This document shows positions 35,011 through 46,620 of a stretch of 64,000 bases of DNA, in pieces. The DNA lies in NCBI RefSeq assembly GCF_034190915.1, contig NW_026947488.1, positions 5,094,501 to 5,158,500 on the forward strand. The letters are read 5' to 3'. The position numbers and the translations under genes were made by a program. Positions within the stretch are counted from its first letter, which is position 1, and every line of letters begins with the position of its first letter. This stretch comes from Cavia porcellus. Lineage: Eukaryota > Chordata > Mammalia > Rodentia > Caviidae. The notes beneath the pieces are model-generated. The model was not told where the DNA came from. It saw only the letters and a program-made list of their open reading frames with translations, and did not search any database.

Positions 35011-36194
35011 AAGTTCCTTTGTTCTTACTTCTAGGCTATTACACAGCAGCAATCCATAAAAACATAAAACTTATAATAATAATAATAGGTTTTTATTTTT
35101 GCAGAGTATGACATCAGTTGATACAACATAGACCCTGTTCTGTAGTACAAGGGCCCATAATGATTTTTCCTTTTATTCACCTCATTTAATTAGTCACAAA
35201 CCAAAAGGACTCTTTTGTCTGCAGTCAATAGGCTCTTCAAGCTAGAAAATGCTTCCTGTAGAACACTTTGAGTATTTTGTGGTTCTAATGTGTTCTTGAC
35301 TTAAGTCACTTTCATTAGTTGCTGATGGAGTTCCAAACCTGACTCTGTCTTAACATTTGCACAAATCAATTTTTATTAGTGATGTCTGCCCTGCATGATA
35401 AACACACTGTTCCTCCTTCATCTCCCCTTCTTTTCCTTCCTTCCCTCTCCCCCCATCCCAGGACCCTTCCCCTCCGCATAAGGCCTTGCATTTCCTATCA
35501 CCTGTCTTAATTTCCCTCTTTAAATCACTTATTCTTTGAATTTCTCATATAAAAGAAACTGCAATATTTAGCCTTCTGTGTCTAATTTATCTCGGCCTTA
35601 CGGTCTGATTTTTCTATAAAGGACTCAAGAGTTATCCGCCTTTCTGGCAATGCCTTATTTTGAAAAAGAAATCACTATGGCAGCCCAAAAAAGTACGCAG
35701 AGGTACATAGTCACCTGGACTGCTTAGGGGCATTAAGATAACTGACTCAAAAGCTAAATAATAAAATAAAATAAAATAAAATCTGACTCATGAAAAGGAG
35801 GAGGAAGTGGAATGTGTTTACCAGGGGAATTTTCAGCCTATGTATAAAACAGACACTCATGACCATAATGAACAAATAATTTCCTCCCCAGAAAGAAGGC
35901 TTTACCTAGTGGAGGGAAACAAAATGATTTCTAATGCATGTTCTCAGTGTACTAACTCGCTTTGGGAGCATCCGTACTTCCTAGAGGCATAACTTGCCTT
36001 CATCTCCAAATGAGAACCAAGCAGAACTAAAATTTCATAACTTTCAACTACTGGGATTTGACTAATAACTTTAGTTAATAACTGATTTCTGGTGTGTGTT
36101 CTAAAACAGCTTCCTCGTTACTTTGAAATAAAGAACAAATTTCATTCTTTAAATTTTGAACGTGTTGTTCATGTTTTTCTGTGCAGGTTCACTG
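35011..36194. other. No recognised gene; small simple repeats
   Basis: Holds an (ATA)n patch near 35074-35088, a C/T-rich patch 35410-35470 and an (AAAAT)n run at 35757-35783. Nothing else is assignable. Confidence 0.45.
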
Positions 36195-36380
36195 GTTTTT
36201 GTTTTGTTCGTTTGTTTGGGGGGGTCCTAGGGATTAAACCCAAGGCCTTGGACTGAGCTACATCCCCAGCCCCCTCTTGTAGTTTTAAATTTTGAGTTAG
36301 AGTCTCACTGAGTCATCAAGCTTTCCAAACTGGGCTCAGGCTTGTGATCCTCCTGCCTCAGCCTTCCAGATGCTAGGACT
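36195..36380 (-). mobile_element. B1-plus-ID composite SINE
   Basis: A reversed ID-like unit ('tcctagggattaaacccaag' ... 'gagctacatccccagcccc', to about 36272) joins a reversed B1 unit ('gagttagagtctcactgagt', 'ctgggctcaggcttgtgatc', 'ctcctgcctcagccttcc'). The junction is direct, as in the B1-dID family. Confidence 0.7.
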
Positions 36381-36595
36381 TTTTTAATATTAAAATGTTC
36401 CTAGTATTTTGTGATGCTGATGTGAATCTGTCACTTATATTATGTGACATTTTCCCCATTTCAACTCACACAAACTAGGTAGTTTTTCAGATAAATTTAT
36501 TGAAAAAAGTTTGTTTTTGAAAATGGTTTGTTCCACCTGCCTTAAAAATCCTTAAGTGACAAAATTAAAATTTCTTTTCCAACCTAGTAAACACT

Positions 36596-36728
36596 TCTGT
36601 TCTTTTCTTCCTTTGCCATTCCTTCTTTTTTCTCCCCTTCCCCTCCTCCTCTTCCCCTTCATCTTTTCGTCTTCCTGTCTCTGTCATCTCTGTCTCTGTC
36701 TCTCCTCCCCCTCCTCCCCCTCTCCACA
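36596..36728 (+). repeat. Polypyrimidine tract
   Basis: CT-rich low-complexity sequence with TCT/CCT and GTCTCT runs; a C run follows at 36769-36780. Confidence 0.9.
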
Positions 36729-36780
36729 TAACACTGTGTAACTTGCTGGAATTCTGCACTGCGTAGTTCCCCCCCCCCCC

Positions 36781-37500
36781 AGATGCTACTGTAGCCAGGA
36801 CCTGTGCATAGATAAACCTGCACTCAGCCAATCACATGCTCCTGCCCATGTCTTTCTAATGCTAGGGACAGATTTTAAGAAGATGCACCTAGAGCCTAGT
36901 CATTCCAGTGGCAGTGTTCAGGGCTGGCAGTGGCAGATGACACACAGGCAGGTGCCAGGGGAGGACCCACACACACCAGGTATCTGATGCTCTTCCTGCT
37001 CCTGCAGTACTGGTCGCCTTTCCAATTTATCAAGTCTTGTCACTGATACTTTGAGCTGTTGATATCTTTCCAATAAATCCCCACTCTCTTAACTTAATCA
37101 GAGTGAATTTCTGTTGTTCAGAACCCTTGATTTAGTATATACCTTGGGCTAAACTTAAAATACAAGTATTTAGTTTGTCACTAATGATATCTATTAATGG
37201 ACAACAAATCCAAAATTTGAATTCATTAGATATTTGTTGAGGGACTGGATAGAGATGTCAAAATTTTTCCCCAGGGGCTCAAGATCTAGTGAAGACACCT
37301 GCACATATGATCACAGCCCAAAACCAGTTACCCAGCAGCCAACACCTGAACAGCCAATGGGGCAGGGCCATGAAAAAGGCCCTGAGACCCTCTGCAAGAC
37401 CTGACGAGGTGGGGCCGGCCAGGTCACTCCAGCTTGGTCAGAAAACGTGCCATGCTCTTGTCTAGGACAGGAAGTCTAAGAAGTCACGGTGAATGCTCAA
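36781..37500. other. No recognised feature
   Basis: 'ctttccaataaatccccact' near 37065 looks like a polyadenylation-signal or LTR-type end, but the ends cannot be traced. Nothing else is assignable. Confidence 0.35.
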
Positions 37501-37516
37501 AAGAAATGCTTTCTTG

Positions 37517-37620
37517 TGGGCTGGGGATTTAGCTCAGCGGCATGAGCACCTGCCTTGCAAGCAGGCAGTCGTGAGTTCGATCCCTGGTACCGATAAAAAT
37601 GAAAAAGACCAAAAAAAAAA
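37517..37620 (+). mobile_element. Young ID-like SINE with perfect 16-bp TSD
   Basis: Complete copy from gggctggggatttagctcag to ggtaccgataaaa plus an A tail, flanked by aagaaatgctttcttg at 37501-37516 and 37621-37636. Confidence 0.96.
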
Positions 37621-37912
37621 AAGAAATGCTTTCTTGAAATTACAGACCAGGAATGGCTGATTCCTCCCATCTCACTTGGAATGCCCTAGAAGCTAGCGGG
37701 TGACTGCCACACAGGGGACCCCAGCACCCCACCCCACTGCTTGTCTCCCCAGCAGTACCCATCACTCTGCTCCAGGTTTCTCCAGAGCTAGGTGGGAGTC
37801 GAGGTACCAAGGCCCATGCCAAGACAAGATTCATTGTACGGGAGCTTTACTGTCCCACAGGTAGACAAAACATGACAAAAACATCACTAGTTTTGCTTTA
37901 AAGTACTTAGCT

Positions 37913-38007
37913 AAAGGGCTGGGCGCGGGCACAGTGATGAGAGCATGGCTTAGAATGTGCAAGACTCTAGCACACCCTGAGCACCAAAACAATAAATAAA
38001 GTAAAAA
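37913..38007 (+). mobile_element. Diverged ID-like SINE
   Basis: 'gggctgggcgcgggcacagt' opens and 'ctagcacaccctgagcacc' closes the copy, followed by an A-rich tail with TAAA units. Flanks tacttagct (37904-37912) and tatttagct (38008-38016) differ at one base. It is an older or different subfamily than the GGTACC type. Confidence 0.6.
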
Positions 38008-38043
38008 TATTTAGCTGATTTATGTAAAAGATCATGGCCAGGA

Positions 38044-38439
38044 GCCACTGCAGATTTAATATCATCTTGCTTTGAAGTCCTACCATGCTTTTGTTCTTCT
38101 GTTTCCACTGGTTCTACTCTGTTGTGTCTTATTGGATTTTTTTTTTGTCTTATTGGATTTTAATATGTGTGATAGTATGAACAAATTTTTAAGGAAAATG
38201 AGATATTACAGTAGCCATTGTAATTTTCTGTTATTTGGTTATGAATGTTCAGTAATATTTTAATTCTCGTGAATGGTTTTATACTATTTTGTTATGTTTA
38301 ATATTGTGTATGAAGGTATGCTCAACTATTTCAAAGAAAAGAGACATTATGGTAGCAATTGTTAATATCTGGTTGTCTTGTTGTGAAGTGCTGTGTTACT
38401 GGCGTCGTTCTGTTTTCATTTGCTTTGTTCTGTTCTCTT
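38044..38439 (+). mobile_element. L1 3'UTR fragment with 19-bp TSD and no poly(A)
   Basis: The 396-bp insert matches internal repeat units 2 to 4 of the L1 3'UTR (anchors 'tcttgctttgaag' at 38056 and 'tcttgttgtgaag' near 38377) and ends at 'tgttctct', about where the C-rich tract starts in L1-D/E. Perfect copies of taaaagatcatggccagga lie at 38025-38043 and 38440-38458. No A tail separates the insert from the right copy. A small duplication of 'tcttattggatttt' lies near 38128-38160. Confidence 0.85.
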
Positions 38440-38458
38440 TAAAAGATCATGGCCAGGA

Positions 38459-38903
38459 TGAGTCTAAGGTTAAGTGGACACAAGCCAATAAGTCCCTTTT
38501 TCCAGTAGCATTAACATTCTTTCCAAAGTTCCCAGAATCCCCAAAAGTTCGAGTATTCTTTTGTCATGTTTTATTGGTTGCCTCGGGTTTTACAGGCATA
38601 GATGGTTGGTTCTGGATGGTTCCAGAAACCAGCGCGAGAGCCGCTGGAGTGTTGCTAGCTGCCCTGTGCCCCAGGCCAGGACCTCGCATTTCCCTGACCA
38701 CCTGGAAGCATGGTAAAAACGAAGTGACTCCTCACTGCGAATTCCCTATAGAAAGGAGGGAATAATCTCCCTCCTTACTCCGTATCTCTGGAGTAATCTG
38801 CCAATTGTTTTTTTTTTCAAGTTATGAATTTGATTTTATTTGTTGTATGATTTCCGCTTTCTCACCTATAAAATAAAAGGCTTCAAATTTTGAATTTAGG
38901 TAC
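38459..38903. other. No recognised feature
   Basis: Part of a 158-codon chance frame that starts inside the preceding L1 fragment; no family recognised. Confidence 0.4.
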
Positions 38904-39078
38904 TGTCTTAGCTAATTTTTACTCATCGCTGAGACAAAATACCTGATGACCAAAGTTGGGAAAGGAAAGGCTTATTTCTTACAGTTTTTGGAGGTTTCGG
39001 TCCATATTCAGTTGGCTCCAGGGGAGGGTAGCATGGCGGGGCTGCAGTTTATGGCAGATGTGAACAGCAAGACCTAAT
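38904..39078 (-). mobile_element. Partial MaLR-type LTR
   Basis: 'tgtcttagctaatttttact' and the following ~170 bases match the first half of the LTR at 52666-53008 closely ('gagacaaaatacctga', 'cttacagtttttggaggttt', 'agttggctcca'). Similarity stops near 39078, so the LTR is truncated. Confidence 0.75.
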
Positions 39079-40229
39079 CTACCGATTATTAACCATAAGT
39101 TCCATGGACCGAGAGGAGATATTCACTGTTGTCTGTTTAAAATTTTGATTATTTGGCCTCAAGAATTTATTTGCCCAGAAAACTTCACATTTTTAAAAAG
39201 TAAATTTTAAATACCTGCCTTAAAGAGATGCCCTTGATTTTAAAGAGCAGGCAAACCCAGACAACAAGGAGATATAAAGAGCAGTGGCCTCAGGGTCACA
39301 GAGATCTGTGTCCCAACCCCAGGGGCTCCACTCTGTGGCCCCAACCCCACCCCACTTCACAGACACCACAGCAGATGCTAAGAAGGGTACAGGACCCACC
39401 AGGCAATGGAGGGTCCTGGAAGCAGCCAATGCCATCCAACTCCAGACCGTGCAGCGTCCCTCCCCTCTTAGCCGTGGTCCTGGGGTCTGCCTTCATCTTG
39501 TGCTCCCATTTGGGGATGAAGGGTAAAGGGACACACTGGCACTGGACCTTGCGCCCCTGATATTTCATATGGTGCCACTAGGAAAAGACAGCCACTAGTG
39601 AGAAAGAGGGACAGCAGTCATCCTCTGACCCCTCCAACTTGGTCCTCCACTTCTGCCTAGCTCAGGAGCAGGGCTGCCCGTAGCTCAAGCCAGGACCACG
39701 CAGCCTCAATGCTGCCTTCACTCTCAGAGCAGCTCTGTATGGTTGTTCAAGCTGTGCACTCCACCACGTGTAAAGGGATGCCAGTCATACTATGGGACAA
39801 CTTCCAGGAGAATGTGCAAGTGGCACAGGGACTCTAGGTCCCCCAGACAAGCTCTGGTCCAGCAGAGGAATGGTCCCTGCTGGACAGCGCACAGCTGCAC
39901 GTACACTCAGGAGTGTGCGCATGCACCTGTCCTGCCCCTACAGCGTTGAGTCCCCCTTCACATCCTCAGTGGACTCTGGACCTGACCCGGCTCCCACTTT
40001 GAGGGTAGAGGGAAAAGAGGGGTCAGGGTAAAAAGTGCTGCTCTTTCCTGTCCCGGTCCAGAAAACCTTGCCAACCCCATCGCCTCCCTGGAGTCCGCTT
40101 CTCCTGCGCGCAAGAGACAGAGCTCTTCCCATCCCTCTCTTCCTAGGGCAGGTGTCCCTTCCCCGGCCGCTGCACCATCAGAGCAGAGGTGACCCGGGCT
40201 CTCTCCACCGCCCAGCCCACCTTCCCAGG
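39079..40229. other. Unique stretch, GC-rich in its second half
   Basis: Several overlapping short frames on both strands at 39220-40260, typical of GC-rich DNA. No splice-bounded exon or repeat could be supported. Confidence 0.35.
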
Positions 40230-40395
40230 TCACCAGCAGGCTGGTCTTACACCCTGTAACACTGCCATCCTCTGCTTACAAACTACCTCCCTCTTTCTCC
40301 TTCCCATGGAGGGTAAACGCCCGGAGATAGGATCACTTCATTCTCCACTGGGCACATAGTAGGCTTTCAGGAAGTACTGGGGAGAAAACCAACCA
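40230..40395 (+). mobile_element. L2 3' end
   Basis: 'ctgggcacatagtaggcttt' followed by 'caggaagtactggggagaaa', preceded by 'ggagggtaaacgcccggaga', has the order of the L2 3' end. Confidence 0.6.
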
Positions 40396-43178
40396 ACTGT
40401 ATCAGAGCATCAGAAAACTAAAAGAATCATAAATCAGCTCTTAGGAGAGCCTTGCTCCTTCCTCGGAGCTTTGTGATGCTTCCATGAACATTTTCTTTTT
40501 GTAAAAAAAATAATAACGAACAGGTGCACTTGTCTCCTAGGAAAGGTGTCTGTGATGACCGCAGAGCTGACTAATACAGACGTGGGCAGGGAATAAAAGC
40601 CACCCCGCTCGCCGCCCTCACGGAAGTCCATTAGGGCCTCGCTTCACAAAGGAGACAGAACACAAGAGCACTCAGCCTGTCCTCAGGTTCCCCTTTGAAG
40701 TTCCGGTGCTAAAGCAAAATGTCCACTCTCTACCCTGGACAAGGAAACGGAACTCTGAAGGATCTGACTGCTCACAAAGCTTTTTAAATTAGTAAGTGGA
40801 GTATTCTTGCAAGTTGGTAAGTGCAAATCAGTCTTAATTAGCGAGCATTCTATTTGTTCTGTTCTAATACCCTCTCCGGAAAAGACAACAAGGTGAAAAA
40901 TCCATTGTGTGATCTCTTCAGCCTCCCTAGGTGCCAGAGGCAATGAAACAAATCCAACCATCCAGGCTTCATTCCCAGACATTCACATTTCTCATGCCCT
41001 GTTTTTAAGAAGTGCAGTATTCTTCAGCTATCCAAAATGTCTTGCATGTACTTAGAGAAGAAATGAAGCCATTTCCAAAATTACAGATGAATAAAGAGCC
41101 CTCCTTTTTTCATTTCAGCTTGACAATGGAGGCTGCATTTAAAAAGATTTTTAAAATGTAGCCCAGAGCATTCTGTTAAAGTCATGAAAGTAGTTCTCTC
41201 GGCTGGTGCAGATGGACTCAGGTCACCGAGTGCATTACCTCAGGATGGGACTGCTTGTTTAAGTGATGGACAGCTGGCCCTTCCTGATGTGCTTTGGTCA
41301 GGATAACTCTGAGTGATACATGGTTGGGTCACATTTTGTTATTGTAGGAAGTCTACTTTGAAACTCCCATGTCAGTGTTCTTATGAGTCAGCCAGGTTGG
41401 ATACTTTATTTCAACAAGTGCTGTGAGTCATGTGAAATTATGTATCATTCATAAGCAGAAAACTTTTTAAATTCTGTTGTATCCCACCTACCTGTGACAT
41501 TTTGATTCTCTATAGAGTGGGAAAAAAAACAGTATACATTGTAATTTGGTGTCTATTTTTCAGGTAATTGACTTAATAAGTTGAAATGAAATAGCATGCC
41601 ACCCAGTTTGCATAAGAGATCTAGAATTAAGCAGAAACTTTCTGGGAACAGCAGCAAACGTTCAGCAGGGTAATTTTGAAAGTTGTTTTTCTCCTGGGTA
41701 GGAAAAGATTGTTAGGCTAACTGGCAAGTTTTTCCATCTCAGAACCACCTCGGAGTTGTCCAGAACAAAATATAAGACATCTATCCTGAATTTTAAACAA
41801 AAGCACCCATCTGGGGCCTCGCATTGGCTGAAATATGCACAATGTGTCAAAAGATGTCTTCATCTTAATGCATTGGTAGCTGCCCATGTGTGTAGTTCCA
41901 CTTGTAATCAGCTTGCTTTCATCTTTTTAAAAAGACTATATCAAATCAAAAGACATCACAGGAAATACTAATAGTTGCAAATAACTTCTCAGTAAGGTCC
42001 TTGAAAAGAATTCTGTTTTTCTTTCAGTAGAATATTTCTGAGCTGATCTTTGGTCAGCCTCTACTTGTTTCTGAGAAGTAGAAGATACATACATTACTTT
42101 CATTTAATCGGTAATTACCTGCTGCCTTGTTTGTATTCAATGCCTTGTCTTTCATCACTGTTATTGCCAGTTGGTAAGATTCCTCACGTTCTTCTCGGCG
42201 CAGCTGATTAATTGCAGGGCTCTGACCTTGACCCTTTTGCCAACCTTTGGTTAGTTCCCGTTCGGAGAATTCTGTTCCCGAAGCTCATCTGTCCTTACCT
42301 TCCCCACCTCCCACCCTCCCAAAGCAGTTTCTGAACCCCTTGTGGTAATTCCACGTGCTCCACAGATTGCTGTGAAATTCAAGTCAAGTCTTGTTTTTCT
42401 TCAAGGCATTGACATAAAGCAATGCAGAAGATCAAGTCCTACGTGAGCAAAGAGAAGAAAGGCCTGAAAGTCTCAGGGCAGCCTTTTGGGAAGAAGATAC
42501 TAAGTGACCGCGGAGAAATGCATCATTTCTCGTTCAGTCAAGGTACGCTTATGCAGCATCGAACAACAGAAACCGCCCAAGGAGGGCCACACGCTGACAA
42601 ATGGAGAGGCCTCTGTTCTCAGGGAAGAAGGATGGGGGGCCAGGAGGCCAGGAGGCCTCCCCGTGATTAGCTGTGTGACTCCCCGTGCAGTTGGCTTTCA
42701 GTCTCTTTCACAGTGACCACGCAAAGCAAGAGCTTGGGAGCTGAGCGGGTAAATGTCAGGGTGAGGTGGGAAGGGACAGTCACGGGACTTAAGGCTTTTG
42801 GTCTACGTGACTGGGGGCAAGAGAGCGATGACAGGACAGATCACCTGGGTAAGAAGCCTGAGCACAGTACCGGGGAGGTCTGGAGCTGCTCATTTCATTA
42901 ACTGACTCTCCCCACCCACGTGGTCCCCAACACCATACCACAGTCTCTGTTCTCTAAGTTCATTCTGAGATACCCCAGCCCCACTCTTCCTCCTGGCTGG
43001 GGGGCCCTTTAGTTCTCAGTACATGGAGTGAATTGGAGATTTTCTCAGATGGTAGAAAGGAGTTTATCTAGAAAATCTCCCAAAGACTTCAGAGGGAAAC
43101 AGAGTGTTCACCAGCACGCAAGGTCCAGAGTCTGGGCCCCAGAGTAAAGCCACAGAAAAGAGCTGGGTGCATTGAGAC
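40396..43178. other. Long repeat-poor unique stretch
   Basis: About 2.8 kb without a repeat I recognise. Around 42403-42541 a pyrimidine tract plus CAG-like site ('tgtttttcttcaag') precedes an ATG (42422) and an open segment ending at a GT (tcaag|gtacgc), which could be a small exon; the encoded MQKIKSYVSKEKKGLK matches nothing I know. The rest shows nothing. Confidence 0.3.
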
Positions 43179-43632
43179 TGTCTTGGTTTCTGGGGGCTGA
43201 GTACATTATACCAAATGCCACCAACAAGGTGGCTGAAAACAACAGAAATGCATCCTCTCTGAGTTCTGGAGCCGGAAGTGTCAAATCAAAGTGTTGGCAA
43301 GATTGTGCCTCCTCCAATACCTCGGGGGAGAAACTTTCTTGACTCTTGTAGCTTCTGATGTTTGTCAGGAGTCCCTGATGTTCCTTGGCTGGTGGATGCG
43401 TCACTGCAAGCTCTGCCCCCATGGTCACATGGACGCCCCCCCCCCCCCGTGTCTCAGTCTTCACGTGGCATTTCCCTTTTTACAAAGGCACCCGTCATTG
43501 GGTGACAGCCCGTCCTAATGCCTTTGTCTTAGCTTGATTTCATTTCCAAAGATCCTATTTCCAAATAAAGTCATATTCCTGGGTACAAAGGATTAGGACT
43601 TCAACGTGTCTTTTGGGAGGAGAAGGCCCACG
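43179..43632 (-). mobile_element. MLT1-type LTR (ERVL-MaLR)
   Basis: 'tgtcttggtttctgggggct', 'ggtggctgaaaacaacagaa', 'tggagccggaagtgtcaaat', 'caaataaagtcatattcctg' and 'ggattaggacttcaacgtgt' follow the MLT1 order on the reverse strand. A C run at 43438-43449 is inside. Confidence 0.75.
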
Positions 43633-45933
43633 TGTTGTGGGCACGAATCAGTCGTGACAAGTACCTTGGGGGGAAGTGTGCAGTTCAGGATCTGAAGGCT
43701 GCCTGGCAGCAGATACCGTCTTGGGGCAGCCAGGACTGGCTGGAAGGAGTCGGGCACTGCCTGCACAGCACTTGGCTTTTTGTTGTTGTTTTGATTTGCA
43801 TATTTGCTTGCTTGCTTGTTTTTGTGCTGCTAAGTGCTCTACCCTCCAGCCCTGGGCACCAAATTGCAAGAGGTACCCCAAAACTTCAGGCACCAGGGTT
43901 AAATAGTATTGCAATGCCATAGGTATTTTCAACTAAAAATTAATGCTAAGAACGATGGACGCAACGTCACCATTATCCTAAAGACAAGCAGTGTTAACTC
44001 CTCCTAGCATGGAGCTGTCTATGGTGCCTGGAGGTTGAGGAGTGGTGAGACAATAGCCAGGAGGCAGGTGTCACTCCGCCTGGGCGTGGGGATGAGGGGT
44101 GAAACTGCAGAGCCAGAGGGGCACCGAGTCTCTGCATCCGGCCCTGCCTGACAGGAAGACAGGAGCCACGGTCTCCTGTTCTTCTCACGCCAGTTTCAGT
44201 ATGATTTTGGTCCCTTCAAAGGACTGAGGTACCAGCTTCTGAGTATGAAAGCGATTCCTCCAGGACCTTATGCTCTCCCGAGAAGTCGGACAGCCTGGTG
44301 GATGGCTGCGGACCTTCCCTAGCTCTTCTCCGTTTGGTGGTCTCTATTTCATTCTCTTTTCCCAAAGGATGGAATTGCTCCCCCGCCCACAGGGCCTTAG
44401 AACGCTTGGAATGGCCCAGAGCAGTTCTCTGAGAATCATTACATCATCAGATGTAGTTCATTTGTTTCTAATGCTTCCTTCATAATCATAAATAAGCAAT
44501 CTCTTTCAATAAACAAATACATCCTATGGGCTGGCTCTTATAGGAAGCTGACTACTATTGATAAAAATTCAGGTAAAGAATGACTTCTATGTCCAAACCC
44601 TCGATAAATACTTCTGGGGACAATCTTCACACTTTCCAGCTGTGTCTTGTCCTTCTGCCAGGCTCTCACCATGGTGAGTTCAATCAGCAATCAGCAGCGA
44701 GCGCCAGAAACTGGCACTAGAGATCAGTAAGAGAACATCGAGCGAAAGACAGCCCTGACCTCCGGGCACGGTTTGCCCGGCAGGGAACCTGAGAATTGAT
44801 CTGCCCACCACGGGGCCACACATGTCCACTGAGACCCACACCAGACTCTCTCCTCTGCCTCCGGCCACCTCCTCCTTCAGGCTGCAGCTGAACTTCGGTC
44901 CCTGTGCTCCCCTGAGGCTTCCTGTCTGCTCAGAACACCGCGACACTCACGTATCTTTCTGTCCATTTAGCCTTTGACTAAGTTTTCCTCTAATCTTCAC
45001 CAGCGGGCTAAACATGAATTCCATAAATTCACTGAGGTCAACGTTTATATCTCATATTTTTGTTTCATTAGCACCAGAACTAGAACTGGGCATCTGGAGG
45101 CTTCTCAGTCAATCTTTTGTTTGATTAGAAATCAGAGCTTTGGGGTGTTTTTGTTTTGGTTTTGTGTGTTTGGTAGTCTTTTTTTCTTGTGACTGCCAAT
45201 CCTCTATAAACTAAATCATTGATGAGAGAATCCCAAAGCTGTACTATCAAAGTGCATCTCATCCCCTCTTCTATCTGGGTTTTCTTATCCTGTTCCAGCT
45301 TTTCTTCCACTGGGATGACTTCTATGAGTAATGCAGTCCTGTTTAAACACTTCCGGTAACTACTAGTAAACCACACGTCAGGACCATTTGTTTATTACAA
45401 TGATGATTTGTTTTCATAGATCACTTTAACTGAGTCCTCCTTTGACAGCATCTTTGACTCCTTCAAAGGTTCTTAAAAAGAGCCAAAACATTTAATAGCT
45501 TCATTTTATTATCAGGAATATTAAAATGAAAATCTAAAAGTTTCCCTGAACACAGGAGAAGGTCCCACTGGGCACTTCCTCTGGTGCACGTTTTTGAAAA
45601 TATTGGTGGAAAGAAAATCACATGTAACCATCCTTGTTTTATCTTTCAAAAGAAAGCCTCTCCTTAAAAATTATAATTTTTGAATAGGAGACTATGAGAA
45701 GTTGATTCAAGTAGGTGTTTAACTGACAGCCCCTGATTCATTTGTTATTGAGAAAAATAAGGTGTGTGTCACATGTGAGGATCTGGAGCGCACAGGATTC
45801 AGACTCCCTGAGAATTCTGGCCCTGGGACAGACAGGTCCTTCCCGCCGGCCTCTCCACAGGTGGTGGTGGCATTGGTTGAATGAGATCCTCTTAAAAACC
45901 CAGTGAAGGGAAAGGACACAAGCGCTTTCAGTG

Positions 45934-45935
<2 letters not shown>
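43633..45935. other. Unique stretch, nothing recognised
   Basis: Mixed composition with short open frames only. A TTGC tetranucleotide patch lies at 43803-43818. No family assignable. Confidence 0.4.

Positions 45936-45977
<42 letters not shown>
45936..45977 (+). repeat. (GT)n microsatellite
   Basis: A GT dinucleotide run of about 42 bases, nearly pure. Confidence 0.97.
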
Positions 45978-45978
<1 letters not shown>

Positions 45979-46014
45979 TTGCACTACAGCAGAAGGAGGC
46001 AGATCAGACTGAAA

Positions 46015-46405
46015 GGGTTATTGTCACAAAGGGCCACCAACAAAGGGCTTACACAATGGCTGAGCCAGAAGTCCGAGGCTGGTGTGTCAGCAGGGCAGCT
46101 TCCTCCTGAGAACCACAAAGCAGGTCCCGACCAGGCCTCTCTCCTAGCTGCTGGTGCCGGGATGGCAACATTCAGCATTCTTTGATTTGCAGAAGCATCG
46201 CTCTGATCTCTGCTTTCACGTGGTATTTTACTTGCTCGTATCTGTATTTGTGTGAATCCAAATTTCTCACTTTTATAAGGATGTAATTAGATCAGGGCCC
46301 ACCTTAATGACACCACCTTAATGTGACCATCTGCAAAGATCTCATTCCAAACAAGGTCGTAGTCAGAGACACTGAGCCTTAGGACTTCAATATCTTTTGC
46401 AGGGC
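46015..46405 (-). mobile_element. MLT1-type LTR, second copy
   Basis: 'ataaggatgtaattagatca', 'gggcccaccttaatgacacc', 'gatctcattccaaacaaggt' and 'ggacttcaatatcttt' follow the MLT1 order on the reverse strand. The left part is diverged. Confidence 0.7.
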
Positions 46406-46434
46406 ATAGCTGTCTATGAAAACAAGCATTCTTT

Positions 46435-46620
46435 TATAAAACACCAGATAGTAAGTACGTTAGGCTTTGCAAGGCAGAGGGTCTCCGGCAGATTCTCCTA
46501 CAAGAGAAACCACCAGACAGTATGTATTCGTGTGGCTCCATTACAATTATTTGTGAAGAGTGAAATAGAAATTTTATATAATTTTCATGTGTCACAAAGC
46601 AATAGTCTCTTTTTGGTCTT
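46435..46620 (+). mobile_element. MER5-like hAT DNA transposon fragment
   Basis: 'ccagatagtaagtacgttag' followed by 'gctttgcaaggcagagggtc' and later 'attttcatgtgtcacaaagc' follow the MER5A-type order. Confidence 0.6.

Noticed and set aside
37065..37100. LTR 3' end suggested by ccaataaatcc
   Set aside because: No matching TG start, TSD or family wording could be traced upstream.
39220..40260. Cluster of short frames on both strands as exons
   Set aside because: No consistent splice sites, no recognisable domain, and equal openness on both strands.
43775..43862. Possible reversed ID-like SINE near 'ctctaccctccagccctggg'
   Set aside because: Only a short end block resembles the family; no B box or flanking duplication could be seen.
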